Origin: Bordetella genomosp. 7
GTDB lineage: Bacteria; Pseudomonadota; Gammaproteobacteria; Burkholderiales; Burkholderiaceae_B
NCBI RefSeq assembly: GCF_002261265.1
Contig: NZ_NEVK01000004.1
Coordinates: 62,001-126,000, forward strand
Direction: 5' to 3'
DNA length: 64,000 nucleotides
Below are positions 46,702 to 55,549 of this stretch, one piece after another; the stretch's first letter is position 1; each line of letters opens with the position of its first letter. The notes below the pieces were generated by a model, which saw nothing but the letters and a program-made list of their open reading frames with translations, searched no databases and was not told the origin of the DNA. Made by a program: the position numbers and the translations under genes.

Positions 46702-47682
46702 TTAGTTTGCCTTGATCCCGGCTTCCTTGATCAGCTTGCGCCATTTTTCGGTCTCGGCGGCCTGGTAGGCACGAAGATCCTGCGGCGTGCCGCCGCCCAC
46801 TTCACCGCCCCGGTCTTCTACCCACTTGGTCACCTCGGCCTGCGCCAGGATTTCGGCGACGTCCTTGCTGGCCTTCTGCACGATGGCATCGGGCGTACCG
46901 GCCGGCGCGTGCAGGCCCCACCAGGCATGTACCGAGAAGTCGGCCAATTCGGTGTCGGCCTCGGCCACCGTAGGCACATCGGGCAGGGCGCGCACGCGCT
47001 TGGGGCTGGTTATGCCCATTAGCGTTGCCTTGCCGGCCTTTACGTAGGGCAACAGCACCGAGGCGTTGTGAAACAACACCTCGTATTGTCCCGACAGAAA
47101 GTCGGTGGTCATCTGCGAGCTGGCCTTGTACGGAATGCCTTCCATCTGGATGCCGGTCATCTGCTTGAGCAGTTCGGCCGAAAGATGCGGCGTGGTGCCG
47201 ATGCCAGGGTGCCCATAGCGAAGTTTGCCGGGGTTCTGCTTTACATAGGCGACCAGTTCCTGCAAGTTCTTCACGGGTACGCTCGGATGCACGACAAACA
47301 GGTTGGGCATCGCCATGAGCATGGTCACCGGCTCGAAGTCTTTGACCGGGTCGTAGGGCAGGTTGTCCATCAGGCTGACCCCCACCGCCATGGCGCCGAT
47401 GGTGCTTACCACCAACGTATAGCCATCAGGGGTGGCGCGCGACGCGCGTTCCGTGCCGATAATGCCGCCCAGGCCGGCGGCGTTCTCGATGACCACGGGC
47501 TGGCCCCACTTGGCCGACAATTTTTCGGCCACGAGGCGGCTGATGGAATCGGGGCTGCTGGCGGTGCCCGATGCCACAATGAACTTGACCGGCTTGTCGG
47601 GATAATCTTGCGCGGCCAGCGCGGCGTTGCCCAGTGCCAGCGCCAGCCCGGCAATGCCGGCCCCCACCCACTTGCTGAACAT
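46702..47682 (-). CDS. Bug-type tripartite tricarboxylate receptor (TctC)
   Basis: A 326-residue periplasmic binding protein of the Bug family. The signal peptide runs MFSKWVGAGIAGLALALGNA to about ALAA. Family blocks DYPDKPVKFIVASGTASS and VVIENAAGLGG are present. No membrane TctAB genes are near. yicC lies upstream on the same strand. The ATG at 47682 has an AGGAGAG site. The ligand is unknown. Confidence 0.9.
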   Translation of the reverse strand: MFSKWVGAGIAGLALALGNAALAAQDYPDKPVKFIVASGTASSPDSISRLVAEKLSAKWGQPVVIENAAGLGGIIGTERASRATPDGYTLVVSTIGAMAVGVSLMDNLPYDPVKDFEPVTMLMAMPNLFVVHPSVPVKNLQELVAYVKQNPGKLRYGHPGIGTTPHLSAELLKQMTGIQMEGIPYKASSQMTTDFLSGQYEVLFHNASVLLPYVKAGKATLMGITSPKRVRALPDVPTVAEADTELADFSVHAWWGLHAPAGTPDAIVQKASKDVAEILAQAEVTKWVEDRGGEVGGGTPQDLRAYQAAETEKWRKLIKEAGIKAN

Positions 47683-47810
47683 AGTGTCTCTCCTGGTTCT
47701 TAGAATATAGAGACTCACCATATCCCCGAAGCCGCGCGATTTGAATCGGGCAATCGCGGTACTTTTTCACAGCGTGAACTTATGCAGGCCGTGCGCCGGA
47801 AAGTGCCGCG

Positions 47811-48743
47811 TCATTCAATGTTCTGCGCCTGCTCTCGCATCTGCTCGATCAGCAATTTCAGATCCATGGCAGCGCGTGTGACGTCCATGCTGCCCGCCTT
47901 GGACCCCAGCGTATTGGCCTCGCGGTTCATTTCCTGGAACAGAAAATCCAGGCGCTTGCCGGCGCTGCCGCCGCCGCGCTTGCCGCCCGCCTTGGCTTTT
48001 TCATCGCCGCCCAGCAGGTGGCGCAGTTCTTCCAGGTGCGAGCGCAGCCGCGCCAGTTCTTCGGCGACATCCACGCGCAGCGCGAACAGGTTGGCCTCTT
48101 GCGCCAGGCGTTCGGAAAGCTCGGGGCCGGTGATATGCGCGAAGCCGCCGGGAAAGGCCGCCTCTACGGATTCGCGCAATTTGATCGCGAGCTTTTCACG
48201 GTGATCCGCCAATAATTGCGGCAGATGTGCTTCAACGGATTCGACGATGCGGCCCACGCCCTGGGCGCATTCCAGCATCGCGGCGGCCAGCCGCTGGCCT
48301 TCGCGTTCGCGGCCTTCCTGCAATTGGGTCAGCGCCTGTTTGGCCGCCTGCAGGCAGGCGGCGCCCCAGATCTGCGGATCCAGCGCATCATTGCCGCGCT
48401 GCCCCGGCCAGTTGAAGAGCTCGGCCAGGCGCGGCGCCGCAACGTCGGGCAGTATGTCGCGGGCCGCCTGCAACTGCCCGGCCAGGTGCTCAAGCCAGGC
48501 CGGGTCCAGCTTGGCGAGGTCGGCGCCGGCGTTGCGCGTATACGAGACCCGCACCTCGACCTTGCCACGCCCGAGGTTCGCGGTAAGCAATTCGCGCAGC
48601 GGGGTTTCGACATGCCTCAGTTCGTCGGGCAGGCGAAAGTACAGGTCCAGGTAGCGGCTGTTGACGCTGCGCAGTTCCAGGGCAAGGGTGCCCTGTTCGA
48701 GGTCGGCGCGGGCGTTGCCGAAAGCAGTCATGCTGCGGATCAT
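47811..48743 (-). CDS. yicC: YicC family endoribonuclease
   Basis: A 310-residue YicC protein, a family now known to include endoribonucleases. The start MIRSMTAFGNARADLEQG and the C-terminal FLFQEMNREANTLGSKAG are characteristic. The ATG at 48743 matches the family start. It diverges from rph, a conserved pairing. In many betaproteobacteria yicC is followed by gmk, but here a Bug gene follows instead and gmk is about 30 kb away. Confidence 0.93.
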   Translation of the reverse strand: MIRSMTAFGNARADLEQGTLALELRSVNSRYLDLYFRLPDELRHVETPLRELLTANLGRGKVEVRVSYTRNAGADLAKLDPAWLEHLAGQLQAARDILPDVAAPRLAELFNWPGQRGNDALDPQIWGAACLQAAKQALTQLQEGREREGQRLAAAMLECAQGVGRIVESVEAHLPQLLADHREKLAIKLRESVEAAFPGGFAHITGPELSERLAQEANLFALRVDVAEELARLRSHLEELRHLLGGDEKAKAGGKRGGGSAGKRLDFLFQEMNREANTLGSKAGSMDVTRAAMDLKLLIEQMREQAQNIE

Positions 48744-48863
48744 GAGGATGTCCTGGTGAATTAAGCAATAGAGCAGGGCGGGCATGGCCCCGGTTTCCGG
48801 CAGGATACCTCAAACCTCCACGTACAATGCGGCGCAACATCCCCGTTTTAAGGAGTCTGCCCC

Positions 48864-49607
48864 GTGACCTCGACTTCCGCCTCGGCCGTGCCCCGTCCCT
48901 CGGGCCGCCTGGCCGACCAACTGCGCCCGTTCAGCCTGCAGCGCAGCTATACCCGCTATGCAGAAGGGTCCGTGCTGGTGCGCGCGGGCGACACGCACGT
49001 GCTGTGCACGGCCAGCGTGCTCGATAAGGTTCCGCCGTTTCTGAAAGGCCGCGGCGAAGGTTGGGTGACGGCCGAGTACGGCATGCTGCCGCGTGCGACG
49101 CATACGCGCGGCGACCGCGAGGCGGCGCGCGGCAAGCAAAGCGGGCGCACCCAGGAAATCCAGCGCCTGATCGGTCGCAGCCTGCGCGCCGTGTTCGATA
49201 TGAAAGCGCTGGGCGAACGCACCCTGCACCTGGATTGCGACGTCTTGCAGGCAGACGGCGGCACGCGCTGCGCCAGCATCACGGGAGCCTGGGTGGCGGC
49301 GGCCGACGCCGTGGCGCTGTTGATGCAGCGTGGAGACCTGGCCGTCAACCCCATCCGCGACGCCGTGGCGGCCGTCTCGGTCGGCTTGGTGTCGGGCCGG
49401 CCGGTGCTCGACCTGGACTACGAAGAAGACTCAGCGTGCGAGGCTGACGTGAATGTCGTAATGACGGGGTCGGGCGCATTTGTCGAAGTGCAGGGCACCG
49501 GCGAAGGCGCTACCTTCACCCGCGCCGAGCTGGACGCCATGCTGGCGCTGGCCGAACAAGGCATCGCGCAATTGGTGCACCAACAGCGCACCGCCCTGAA
49601 GCAATAA
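48864..49607 (+). CDS. rph: Ribonuclease PH
   Basis: A 247-residue phosphorolytic exoribonuclease that trims tRNA 3' ends. Blocks are typical: [39 protein letters not shown] and [18 protein letters not shown]. It starts with GTG at 48864 after AAGGAGTC. It diverges from yicC and is followed by repeat cluster C. Confidence 0.95.
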   Translation: MTSTSASAVPRPSGRLADQLRPFSLQRSYTRYAEGSVLVRAGDTHVLCTASVLDKVPPFLKGRGEGWVTAEYGMLPRATHTRGDREAARGKQSGRTQEIQRLIGRSLRAVFDMKALGERTLHLDCDVLQADGGTRCASITGAWVAAADAVALLMQRGDLAVNPIRDAVAAVSVGLVSGRPVLDLDYEEDSACEADVNVVMTGSGAFVEVQGTGEGATFTRAELDAMLALAEQGIAQLVHQQRTALKQ

Positions 49608-49647
49608 GCCGCCATATCGCAGCGCGACGGGCGGTTCCCGAAGCGGC

Positions 49648-49835
49648 GGTGGCAGACACCCTATGGGTGTCAGACACCAATCTGAGCAGCGTCTCCGTTG
49701 CCGGTGTCTGACTCCCGAAGGGTGTCAGACACCTACATGCGAAGAGCGCGGTGTCTGACATTTTGGGGTGTCAGACGCCCAACCTGCACAGCGTATCCAT
49801 TGCCGGTGTCTGACTCCCGGAGGGTGTCAGACACC
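49648..49835. repeat. Palindromic repeat cluster C (102-bp tandem duplication)
   Basis: Four hairpin units of about 31 bp lie at 49648, 49703, 49750 and 49805. The first pair and the second pair are similar in sequence and flanks, giving a tandem duplication with a 101-102 bp period. Units 2 and 4 are clean GGTGTCTGAC palindromes; units 1 and 3 have drifted. The cluster separates the convergent rph and MmgE/PrpD genes. Confidence 0.9.
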
Positions 49836-49848
49836 TACATGCGAAACA

Positions 49849-51225
49849 TCACTTCGCCGGCAGCAGCGATTGCACGCGCGGCAGGTTTTCCAGCCCCCAT
49901 ACCGATTCGATCAGGCTTCGCACTTCGGCTTCGGTGGCGGCCTGTGCATAGACCCCCAGCTGCAGCGTCTTTTCTTCGATCTCCGGACGACTCAGTGTAT
50001 TGCCTGGATCGCCCTTGGGTTCGTCGACCCGCGCGTGCAGCACACGTCCGTCGGTGGTGCGCACGGTGACCTTGCCGATCCAGCGTTCGGGGTAGGCGCC
50101 GTCGACCTCGGCGTCGAGTTCCATGCGGAACTTGCCGCGCAGCGCCGCGATGTCCGGGTCGCCCAGCGCCGCGTCGAACTCGGCCAGGCCCGCCCGCCCG
50201 CTGCGCGCGATCAGCCCCAGCACCGTACCCATCGAAAACTTGGATTGATGCACCGTCTTGGGGTCGACCACCGGGCCCAGCACGTCAATGGCGCCCTGGT
50301 GCACATGCGCGATGACTTCGGCCAGGTCCTCGGCGCGCAGATCATGCTCGCGCATGGCCGACTGCAGCGCGTCTGCCGCGGGATGTGTGTGACGGCACGA
50401 CGCATGGAACTTGAATGACGTTTCCGCCAGGGCCCAGCGCTGGCCCAGGCGATCCAGCAGGCGAGCAGGGTCCGCGTCACTGGACATGCCGGCGGCCATG
50501 CCCTGGGCGCCTTCCAGGATGCGCCGCGCCCCCGTGAAGCCTTCCTGGGCAAGGTAGGCCGCGGTCAGGCCGTCGGCCGCCGCCTTGGCAGTGTGCAATT
50601 GCTTGGAATCGGCCGCATCGCGCAGGAATTCCCACAAGCCGGCGGCCTGCGTGCCGGCCGAGCCCAGGGCGTGCAGCATCTGTTCGGCACTCAGGCCCAG
50701 CAGCCGGCCCACCGTGACGGCCGCCGCCAGCGTGCCCACCGTGCCGGTGGTGTGGAAGATCTTGTAGTGCGAGCGCCCCAGGAATTCGCCTACGCGTATG
50801 CCCACTTCGTAGCCCGCCACCGAAGCCACGAGCAGGTCCTTGCCCGAGCTGCCCAGCGCCTGGGCTACCGCCAGCGCGGGCGGAAACACCACGGCGGCAG
50901 GGTGGAACACCGAACCGTTGTGCACGTCGTCTTGTTCCACCACGTGTGCCGCCGCAGCGTTGACCATGGCGGCGAACAATGGCGAGGTCTGCCGCCGCGT
51001 GATCAGTACTTGCGATGGCCCGTCGGATGGCCCCATGGCCGCCGCATAGCGCTCGATGGCCTGCACCGCCCGCGCGCCCGCGCCCGCCAGTATCGAACCC
51101 AGGCAGTCAAGCAGCAGGTCTTCGGCTCGCCGCAATACGGCGGCAGGGATATCTTCAAAGCGCAGGTTGGCGGCGAATTCCGCGAGCGCGGCGCTGGGGT
51201 GGGAGTGGTGGTCGGCCATAGTCAT
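49849..51225 (-). CDS. MmgE/PrpD family protein
   Basis: A 458-residue member of the MmgE/PrpD family (2-methylcitrate dehydratase, cis-aconitate decarboxylase and relatives). Typical blocks are HVVEQDDVHNGSVFHPAAV near residue 95 and FKFHASCRHTHPAADA near residue 280. It dehydrates or decarboxylates a tricarboxylic or related acid; the exact substrate is unknown. Its start overlaps the stop of the acyl-CoA dehydrogenase gene (ATGA-type), so the two form an operon with LysR upstream and divergent. Confidence 0.9.
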   Translation of the reverse strand: MTMADHHSHPSAALAEFAANLRFEDIPAAVLRRAEDLLLDCLGSILAGAGARAVQAIERYAAAMGPSDGPSQVLITRRQTSPLFAAMVNAAAAHVVEQDDVHNGSVFHPAAVVFPPALAVAQALGSSGKDLLVASVAGYEVGIRVGEFLGRSHYKIFHTTGTVGTLAAAVTVGRLLGLSAEQMLHALGSAGTQAAGLWEFLRDAADSKQLHTAKAAADGLTAAYLAQEGFTGARRILEGAQGMAAGMSSDADPARLLDRLGQRWALAETSFKFHASCRHTHPAADALQSAMREHDLRAEDLAEVIAHVHQGAIDVLGPVVDPKTVHQSKFSMGTVLGLIARSGRAGLAEFDAALGDPDIAALRGKFRMELDAEVDGAYPERWIGKVTVRTTDGRVLHARVDEPKGDPGNTLSRPEIEEKTLQLGVYAQAATEAEVRSLIESVWGLENLPRVQSLLPAK

Positions 51226-52385
51226 CAGAATGAACGGGGCAGGCCCAGCACGTGCTCGGCCACATAGGCAAGAATCAGGTTGGTGGAAATCGGGGCAACC
51301 TGGTACAGGCGGGTTTCGCGGAATTTGCGCTCGACATCGTATTCATTGGCAAAGCCGAAGCCGCCATGGAACTGCAGGCAGGCGTTGGCCGCTTCCCATG
51401 ACGCGTCGGCGGCCAGCAGCTTGGCCATGTTTGCCTGGGCGCCGCACGGCTGGTGGGCGTCAAACAGGCGGCAGGCTTCGTAGCGCATCAGGCTGGCCGC
51501 CTCGACGTTGATGTAGGCGCGCGAAATGGGAAATTGCACGCCCTGGTTCTGGCCGATGGGGCGGCCGAACACTACGCGCTCCTTGGCGTATGCCGTCACC
51601 TTGTCGATAAACCAGTAGCCGTCGCCGATGCATTCGGCGGCGATCAGCGTGCGTTCGGCGTTCAGGCCGTCCAGGATGTACTTGAAACCCTTGCCTTCTT
51701 CGCCGATCAGGTTCTCGACGGGAATTTCCAGGTTGTCGAAGAACAGCTCGTTGGTTTCATGGTTGACCATGTTGGGAATGGGCCGCACTTCCAGGCCATT
51801 CTTGACGGCGTGGTGCAGGTCAACCAGGAAAATCGACATGCCCTCGGATTTGCGGGTGACCTGTTCCAGCGGCGTGGTGCGGGCCAGCAGGATCATGTAG
51901 TCGGAATGTTGTACCCGCGAGATCCAGACCTTCTGCCCATTGATTACGTAGCGGTCGCCGCGACGCACGGCGGTGGTCTTGATCTTGGTGGTGTCGGTGC
52001 CGGTGGTGGGCTCGGTGACGCCCATCGATTGCAGGCGCAGTTCGCCGCTTGCGATGCGCGGCAGGAACTCGCGCTTTTGCGCTTCGGAGCCATGGCGCAG
52101 CAGGGTGCCCATGTTGTACATCTGGCCGTGGCACACGCCCGAGTTGCCGCCGCTGCGGTTGATTTCCTCCATAATGACCGACGCTTCGGTCAGGCCCAGG
52201 CCCGAGCCGCCATATTCCTGGGGAATCAGTGCCGCCAGCCAGCCGGCTTCGGTCAGCGCGTTGACGAATTCTTCGGGGTAGCCGCGCTGTTCGTCGATTT
52301 TCCGGAAGTATTCGCCGGAAAACTGCGAGCAAAGGTCGCGGACGGCTTCGCGGATGTCCTGGAATTGCGTATTGGTGTCAGACAT
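51225..52385 (-). CDS. Acyl-CoA dehydrogenase
   Basis: A 386-residue flavoprotein of the acyl-CoA dehydrogenase family. Recognisable blocks are QSMGVTEPTTGTDTTKIKT, YVINGQKVWISRVQHSDYM and FHGGFGFANEYDVERKFRET. FAD-dependent oxidation of an acyl-CoA is expected; the chain length or side group is unknown. The ATG at 52385 is the first good start (MSDTNTQFQ); upstream in-frame sequence is not family-like. It is coupled to the MmgE/PrpD gene. Confidence 0.93.
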   Translation of the reverse strand: MSDTNTQFQDIREAVRDLCSQFSGEYFRKIDEQRGYPEEFVNALTEAGWLAALIPQEYGGSGLGLTEASVIMEEINRSGGNSGVCHGQMYNMGTLLRHGSEAQKREFLPRIASGELRLQSMGVTEPTTGTDTTKIKTTAVRRGDRYVINGQKVWISRVQHSDYMILLARTTPLEQVTRKSEGMSIFLVDLHHAVKNGLEVRPIPNMVNHETNELFFDNLEIPVENLIGEEGKGFKYILDGLNAERTLIAAECIGDGYWFIDKVTAYAKERVVFGRPIGQNQGVQFPISRAYINVEAASLMRYEACRLFDAHQPCGAQANMAKLLAADASWEAANACLQFHGGFGFANEYDVERKFRETRLYQVAPISTNLILAYVAEHVLGLPRSF

Positions 52386-52503
52386 GATTCGGGGTTCTAT
52401 GATGAGGCCTACGGATAATCCGGCACTTTGCCGCAACCCGGGCGCGCTTGCCAATTTATGATTGCTTAATACCGGGTTAGCATTTGCCGAACAAGAGGAA
52501 TAC

Positions 52504-53412
52504 ATGGCCGGGCATTTTGATCTGACCGATCTGCAGTTGATAGTACATATCGGCGACTGGCACAGCCTTACCCGCGGTGCCGAAAAAACGCATCTGTCGC
52601 TGCCGGCGGCCAGTACGCGCATCAAGAACCTCGAAGAGCACTTCGGTACGCAGCTGCTGTATCGCACCAGCCAGGGTGTCACGCTGACTCCTTCGGGCGA
52701 GGCCCTGACGCGCCATGCGCGCACCGTGATGCGGCAAATCGAGCAGCTGCGCGGCGACATGCAGGAATTTGCGCGCGGCGTAAAGGGCCACGTGCGGGTG
52801 TTGGCCAACACCACGGCCATGACCGAGTTCATGCCAGCCGTTCTCAGCCGCTTCCTGGCGGCCCACCCGGACGTCAACGTCGAACTGCGCGAACGCCTGA
52901 GCTACCTGATCGTGCGCGCCGTGGCCGAGGGTTCGGCCGACCTGGGCATCGTGGCCGGCTATACGGCAGACCAGAATCTGCAGTTCATTCCCTACCGCAA
53001 AGATCGCCTGGTGGTGGTCACCCCGGCCGGGCATCCGCTGGCTGGCGAGTCCGCCGTCGCGTTTGCCGATACGCTGGGCAACGATTACGTCGGCCTGTCC
53101 GAATGGAGCGCCATCCACCCCTTCCTGTTACAGGCCGCGGCGGCGCTGGGGCGCACCTTCAAGTTCCGGGTAGAGGTGGGCAACTTCGAGGCCGTGTGCC
53201 GCATGATAGAAAGCGGCGTGGGAATAGGCGTCATTCCCGAGTCGGTGGCGTTGCGCTATGCGCGCGGGCTGAACGTGGCCATCGTGCCCCTGATCGACGA
53301 CTGGGCCCTGCGCGAACTGCAGATCTGCGTGCGCAACCGCGATGCCCTGCCGGCGTTTGCGCGCGAACTGCTCGACATGCTGGTGGCCGACGTGCCGGAA
53401 CGCGAAAAATAG
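52504..53412 (+). CDS. LysR family transcriptional regulator
   Basis: A 302-residue LysR protein. The HTH is in LQLIVHIGDWHSLTRGAEKT followed by LPAASTRIKNLEEHFGTQLL. It diverges from the acyl-CoA dehydrogenase gene with a 118-bp gap and probably controls that operon. The ATG at 52504 has an AAGAGGAA site. It is followed on the same strand by rdgB. Confidence 0.92.
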   Translation: MAGHFDLTDLQLIVHIGDWHSLTRGAEKTHLSLPAASTRIKNLEEHFGTQLLYRTSQGVTLTPSGEALTRHARTVMRQIEQLRGDMQEFARGVKGHVRVLANTTAMTEFMPAVLSRFLAAHPDVNVELRERLSYLIVRAVAEGSADLGIVAGYTADQNLQFIPYRKDRLVVVTPAGHPLAGESAVAFADTLGNDYVGLSEWSAIHPFLLQAAAALGRTFKFRVEVGNFEAVCRMIESGVGIGVIPESVALRYARGLNVAIVPLIDDWALRELQICVRNRDALPAFARELLDMLVADVPEREK

Positions 53413-53492
53413 GCGCCACGCCAGGGCGGGCGCCACGCTCGGCGCCGCCGCCCCGGCACAGAGGCCCCCTGGCCCCGGACTACAATGGCGGC

Positions 53493-54128
53493 ATGGATCC
53501 GAACAGCATCGATTTCCCCTACGGCCGGGTCGTCCTGGCTTCCAATAACCCGGGCAAACTGCGTGAGTTCTCGGCCCTGTTCGCCCCCTTGGGGATCGCG
53601 CTCGTTCCCCAGGGCGAACTCGGCGTGCCTGAAGCCGAAGAGCCGCATGTCACCTTCGTCGAGAACGCGCTGGCCAAGGCGCGTCATGCCAGCCGGCTGA
53701 CCGGGCTGCCTGCGCTGGCCGACGATTCCGGGCTGTGCGTGCCCGCCTTGGGCGGGGCGCCCGGCGTATATTCCGCGCGCTATGCGCAGTTGGCCGACCC
53801 AGCGGCCGAACGCAGCGACGCCGCCAATAATGCCTTGCTGGTCCGCAACCTGGCAGGGGGGGCCGACCGCAGGGCGTCGTATGTCGCGCTGCTGGTGCTG
53901 GTGCGCACCCACGACGACCCCTGTCCGCTCATAGGCGAAGGCCTGTGGCACGGCCAGATCGTCGATGCTCCGCGGGGCCTGCATGGCTTTGGCTACGATC
54001 CGCATTTTCTGCTGCCCGAGCTGGGCCGAACTGCGGCCGAGCTGGATCCGGCCGAGAAAAACCGGGTCAGCCATCGCGCCCGGGGGCTGGCCCAGTTGCT
54101 CGACAGGCTGGCATCACCGCATAGGTAA
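53493..54128 (+). CDS. rdgB: RdgB/HAM1 non-canonical purine NTP pyrophosphatase
   Basis: A 211-residue enzyme that removes dITP, dXTP and related damaged nucleotides. Blocks are typical: VVLASNNPGKLREFSALF near residue 14, ADDSGLCVPALGGAPGVYSA near 78, and GFGYDPHFL. The ATG at 53493 has only a weak ribosome site. hemW begins three bases after the stop, so the two genes are co-transcribed. Confidence 0.94.
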   Translation: MDPNSIDFPYGRVVLASNNPGKLREFSALFAPLGIALVPQGELGVPEAEEPHVTFVENALAKARHASRLTGLPALADDSGLCVPALGGAPGVYSARYAQLADPAAERSDAANNALLVRNLAGGADRRASYVALLVLVRTHDDPCPLIGEGLWHGQIVDAPRGLHGFGYDPHFLLPELGRTAAELDPAEKNRVSHRARGLAQLLDRLASPHR

Positions 54129-54131
54129 GTC

Positions 54132-55349
54132 GTGGCCACTACCATACCTATCCGGCCCGCGGGCTCGAGCGCTACTGCGCGCACGGTGGTGCCGCCGGGC
54201 GCCACGCTGACGAGCCTGCCGCCCTTGTCTGTGTACGTACACGTGCCTTGGTGCGTGCGCAAATGTCCGTATTGCGACTTCAATTCGCATGCGATGCCCG
54301 CCGAGCTTCCCGAGCGTGCCTACCTGGACGCCTTGCGGGCGGATCTGGAGCAGGCGCTGCCGTTGGTCTGGGGCAGGCAGGTCATATCGGTTTTCCTGGG
54401 CGGAGGCACGCCCAGTCTGTTGTCGGCCGCCGCGCTTGACGAACTGTTGGCGATGCTGCGCGCCTGCCTGAACCTGCTGCCTGATGCCGAAATCACCATG
54501 GAGGCGAATCCCGGCGCCGCCGAGGCGGCGCGCTTGCGCGACTATGCCGCCAGCGGCGTCAATCGGTTGTCGCTGGGGATCCAGAGCTTCGATGATGCCC
54601 AATTGAAGAAGCTGGGCCGCATCCATGATGCCGCCCAGGCCCGCGCGGCCATCGATATGGCCCAGCGCGCTGTCGCGCGGGTCAACCTGGACGTCATGTT
54701 CGCGTTGCCCGGTCAAGACCTGGACGGCTGTGTCCAGGATCTGCGCCAGGCCCTGTCGTTCGGCACGGAACATCTGTCGCTGTATCACCTGACGCTTGAA
54801 CCCAATACCGTATTTGCCAAGTATCCACCCGAGGTTCCCGATGACGACCTGAGCGCTGCCATGCAGGACGCGGTCGAAGAAACCCTGGCGTCAGCGGGCC
54901 TGCAGCGCTACGAAGTGTCCGCCTATGCGCGGCCGGGCGCCCGGTGCCGCCACAACCTCAATTATTGGGAATTCGGCGATTATCTGGGCTTGGGGCCTGG
55001 CGCGCACGGCAAGCTGTCGTTTCACGACCGCATCGTGCGGCAGGCGCGGCTGCGCAACCCCGAATCCTGGATGGCCGCTGCCGTGGCGCGGGATGGCACC
55101 CATGTTGCCGAGAACCGCAGCGTTCCGTCCGACGAATTGCCGTTCGAATTCATGCTCAACGCCTTGCGCCTTAAAGAAGGCGTCGCGGCCAGTTCGTTTA
55201 CCGACCGTACGGGCGTGTCGCTGGCCGCCATCGCCAAGCGCCTGCAAACGGCCACCGAGCGAGGGCTGCTCGATGCAGACCCTGCGCGAATCCGCGCCAC
55301 CCCCCTGGGCTGGCGCTTCCTGAACGACTTACAGGAAATCTTCCTGTAA
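54132..55349 (+). CDS. hemW: HemW, radical SAM haem chaperone
   Basis: A 405-residue radical SAM protein. Its [4Fe-4S] motif is CVRKCPYCDF (Cys41, 45, 48). HemW proteins insert haem into partner proteins such as respiratory enzymes; they were formerly called HemN-like but are not coproporphyrinogen oxidases. The family block VFLGGGTPSLLS follows. A GTG start at 54132 gives a short extra N-terminal stretch of about 30 residues. It is tightly linked to rdgB. Confidence 0.92.
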   Translation: MATTIPIRPAGSSATARTVVPPGATLTSLPPLSVYVHVPWCVRKCPYCDFNSHAMPAELPERAYLDALRADLEQALPLVWGRQVISVFLGGGTPSLLSAAALDELLAMLRACLNLLPDAEITMEANPGAAEAARLRDYAASGVNRLSLGIQSFDDAQLKKLGRIHDAAQARAAIDMAQRAVARVNLDVMFALPGQDLDGCVQDLRQALSFGTEHLSLYHLTLEPNTVFAKYPPEVPDDDLSAAMQDAVEETLASAGLQRYEVSAYARPGARCRHNLNYWEFGDYLGLGPGAHGKLSFHDRIVRQARLRNPESWMAAAVARDGTHVAENRSVPSDELPFEFMLNALRLKEGVAASSFTDRTGVSLAAIAKRLQTATERGLLDADPARIRATPLGWRFLNDLQEIFL

Positions 55350-55372
55350 CGCTGCAATACGGTGCATGTATT

Positions 55373-55420
55373 GCACCAAAATTGTGCACCAAGACATCGC
55401 AGTGCGCACCGGTATGGTGC
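55373..55420. promoter_or_regulatory. Two NtrC-type binding sites upstream of glnA
   Basis: GCACC-N5-TGTGC lies at 55373-55387 and the perfect palindrome GCACC-N5-GGTGC at 55406-55420. They fit the NtrC consensus (about TGCACY-N5-RGTGCA). Their centres are 33 bp apart, close to three helical turns, which favours cooperative binding. They lie upstream of the sigma-54 promoter, as expected. Confidence 0.85.
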
Positions 55421-55471
55421 ATAATGCCCCTTTCAATGCGCATATCTGAGCTCATGCCCTGAGTTGGGTCT

Positions 55472-55487
55472 TGGCATGCATCTTGCT
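55472..55487 (+). promoter_or_regulatory. Sigma-54 promoter of glnA
   Basis: TGGCATGCATCTTGCT is a close match to the sigma-54 consensus, with GG at -24 and GC at -12, 12 bp apart. It lies about 65 bp ahead of the glnA start and about 50 bp beyond the second NtrC site. Nitrogen-limitation control of glnA is therefore strongly supported. Confidence 0.92.
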
Positions 55488-55549
55488 TTATTGGGGTACG
55501 TGCCGGCCGGAACAGCGTACACCGCGGCGCTTTTATCAATGGAGATGAC

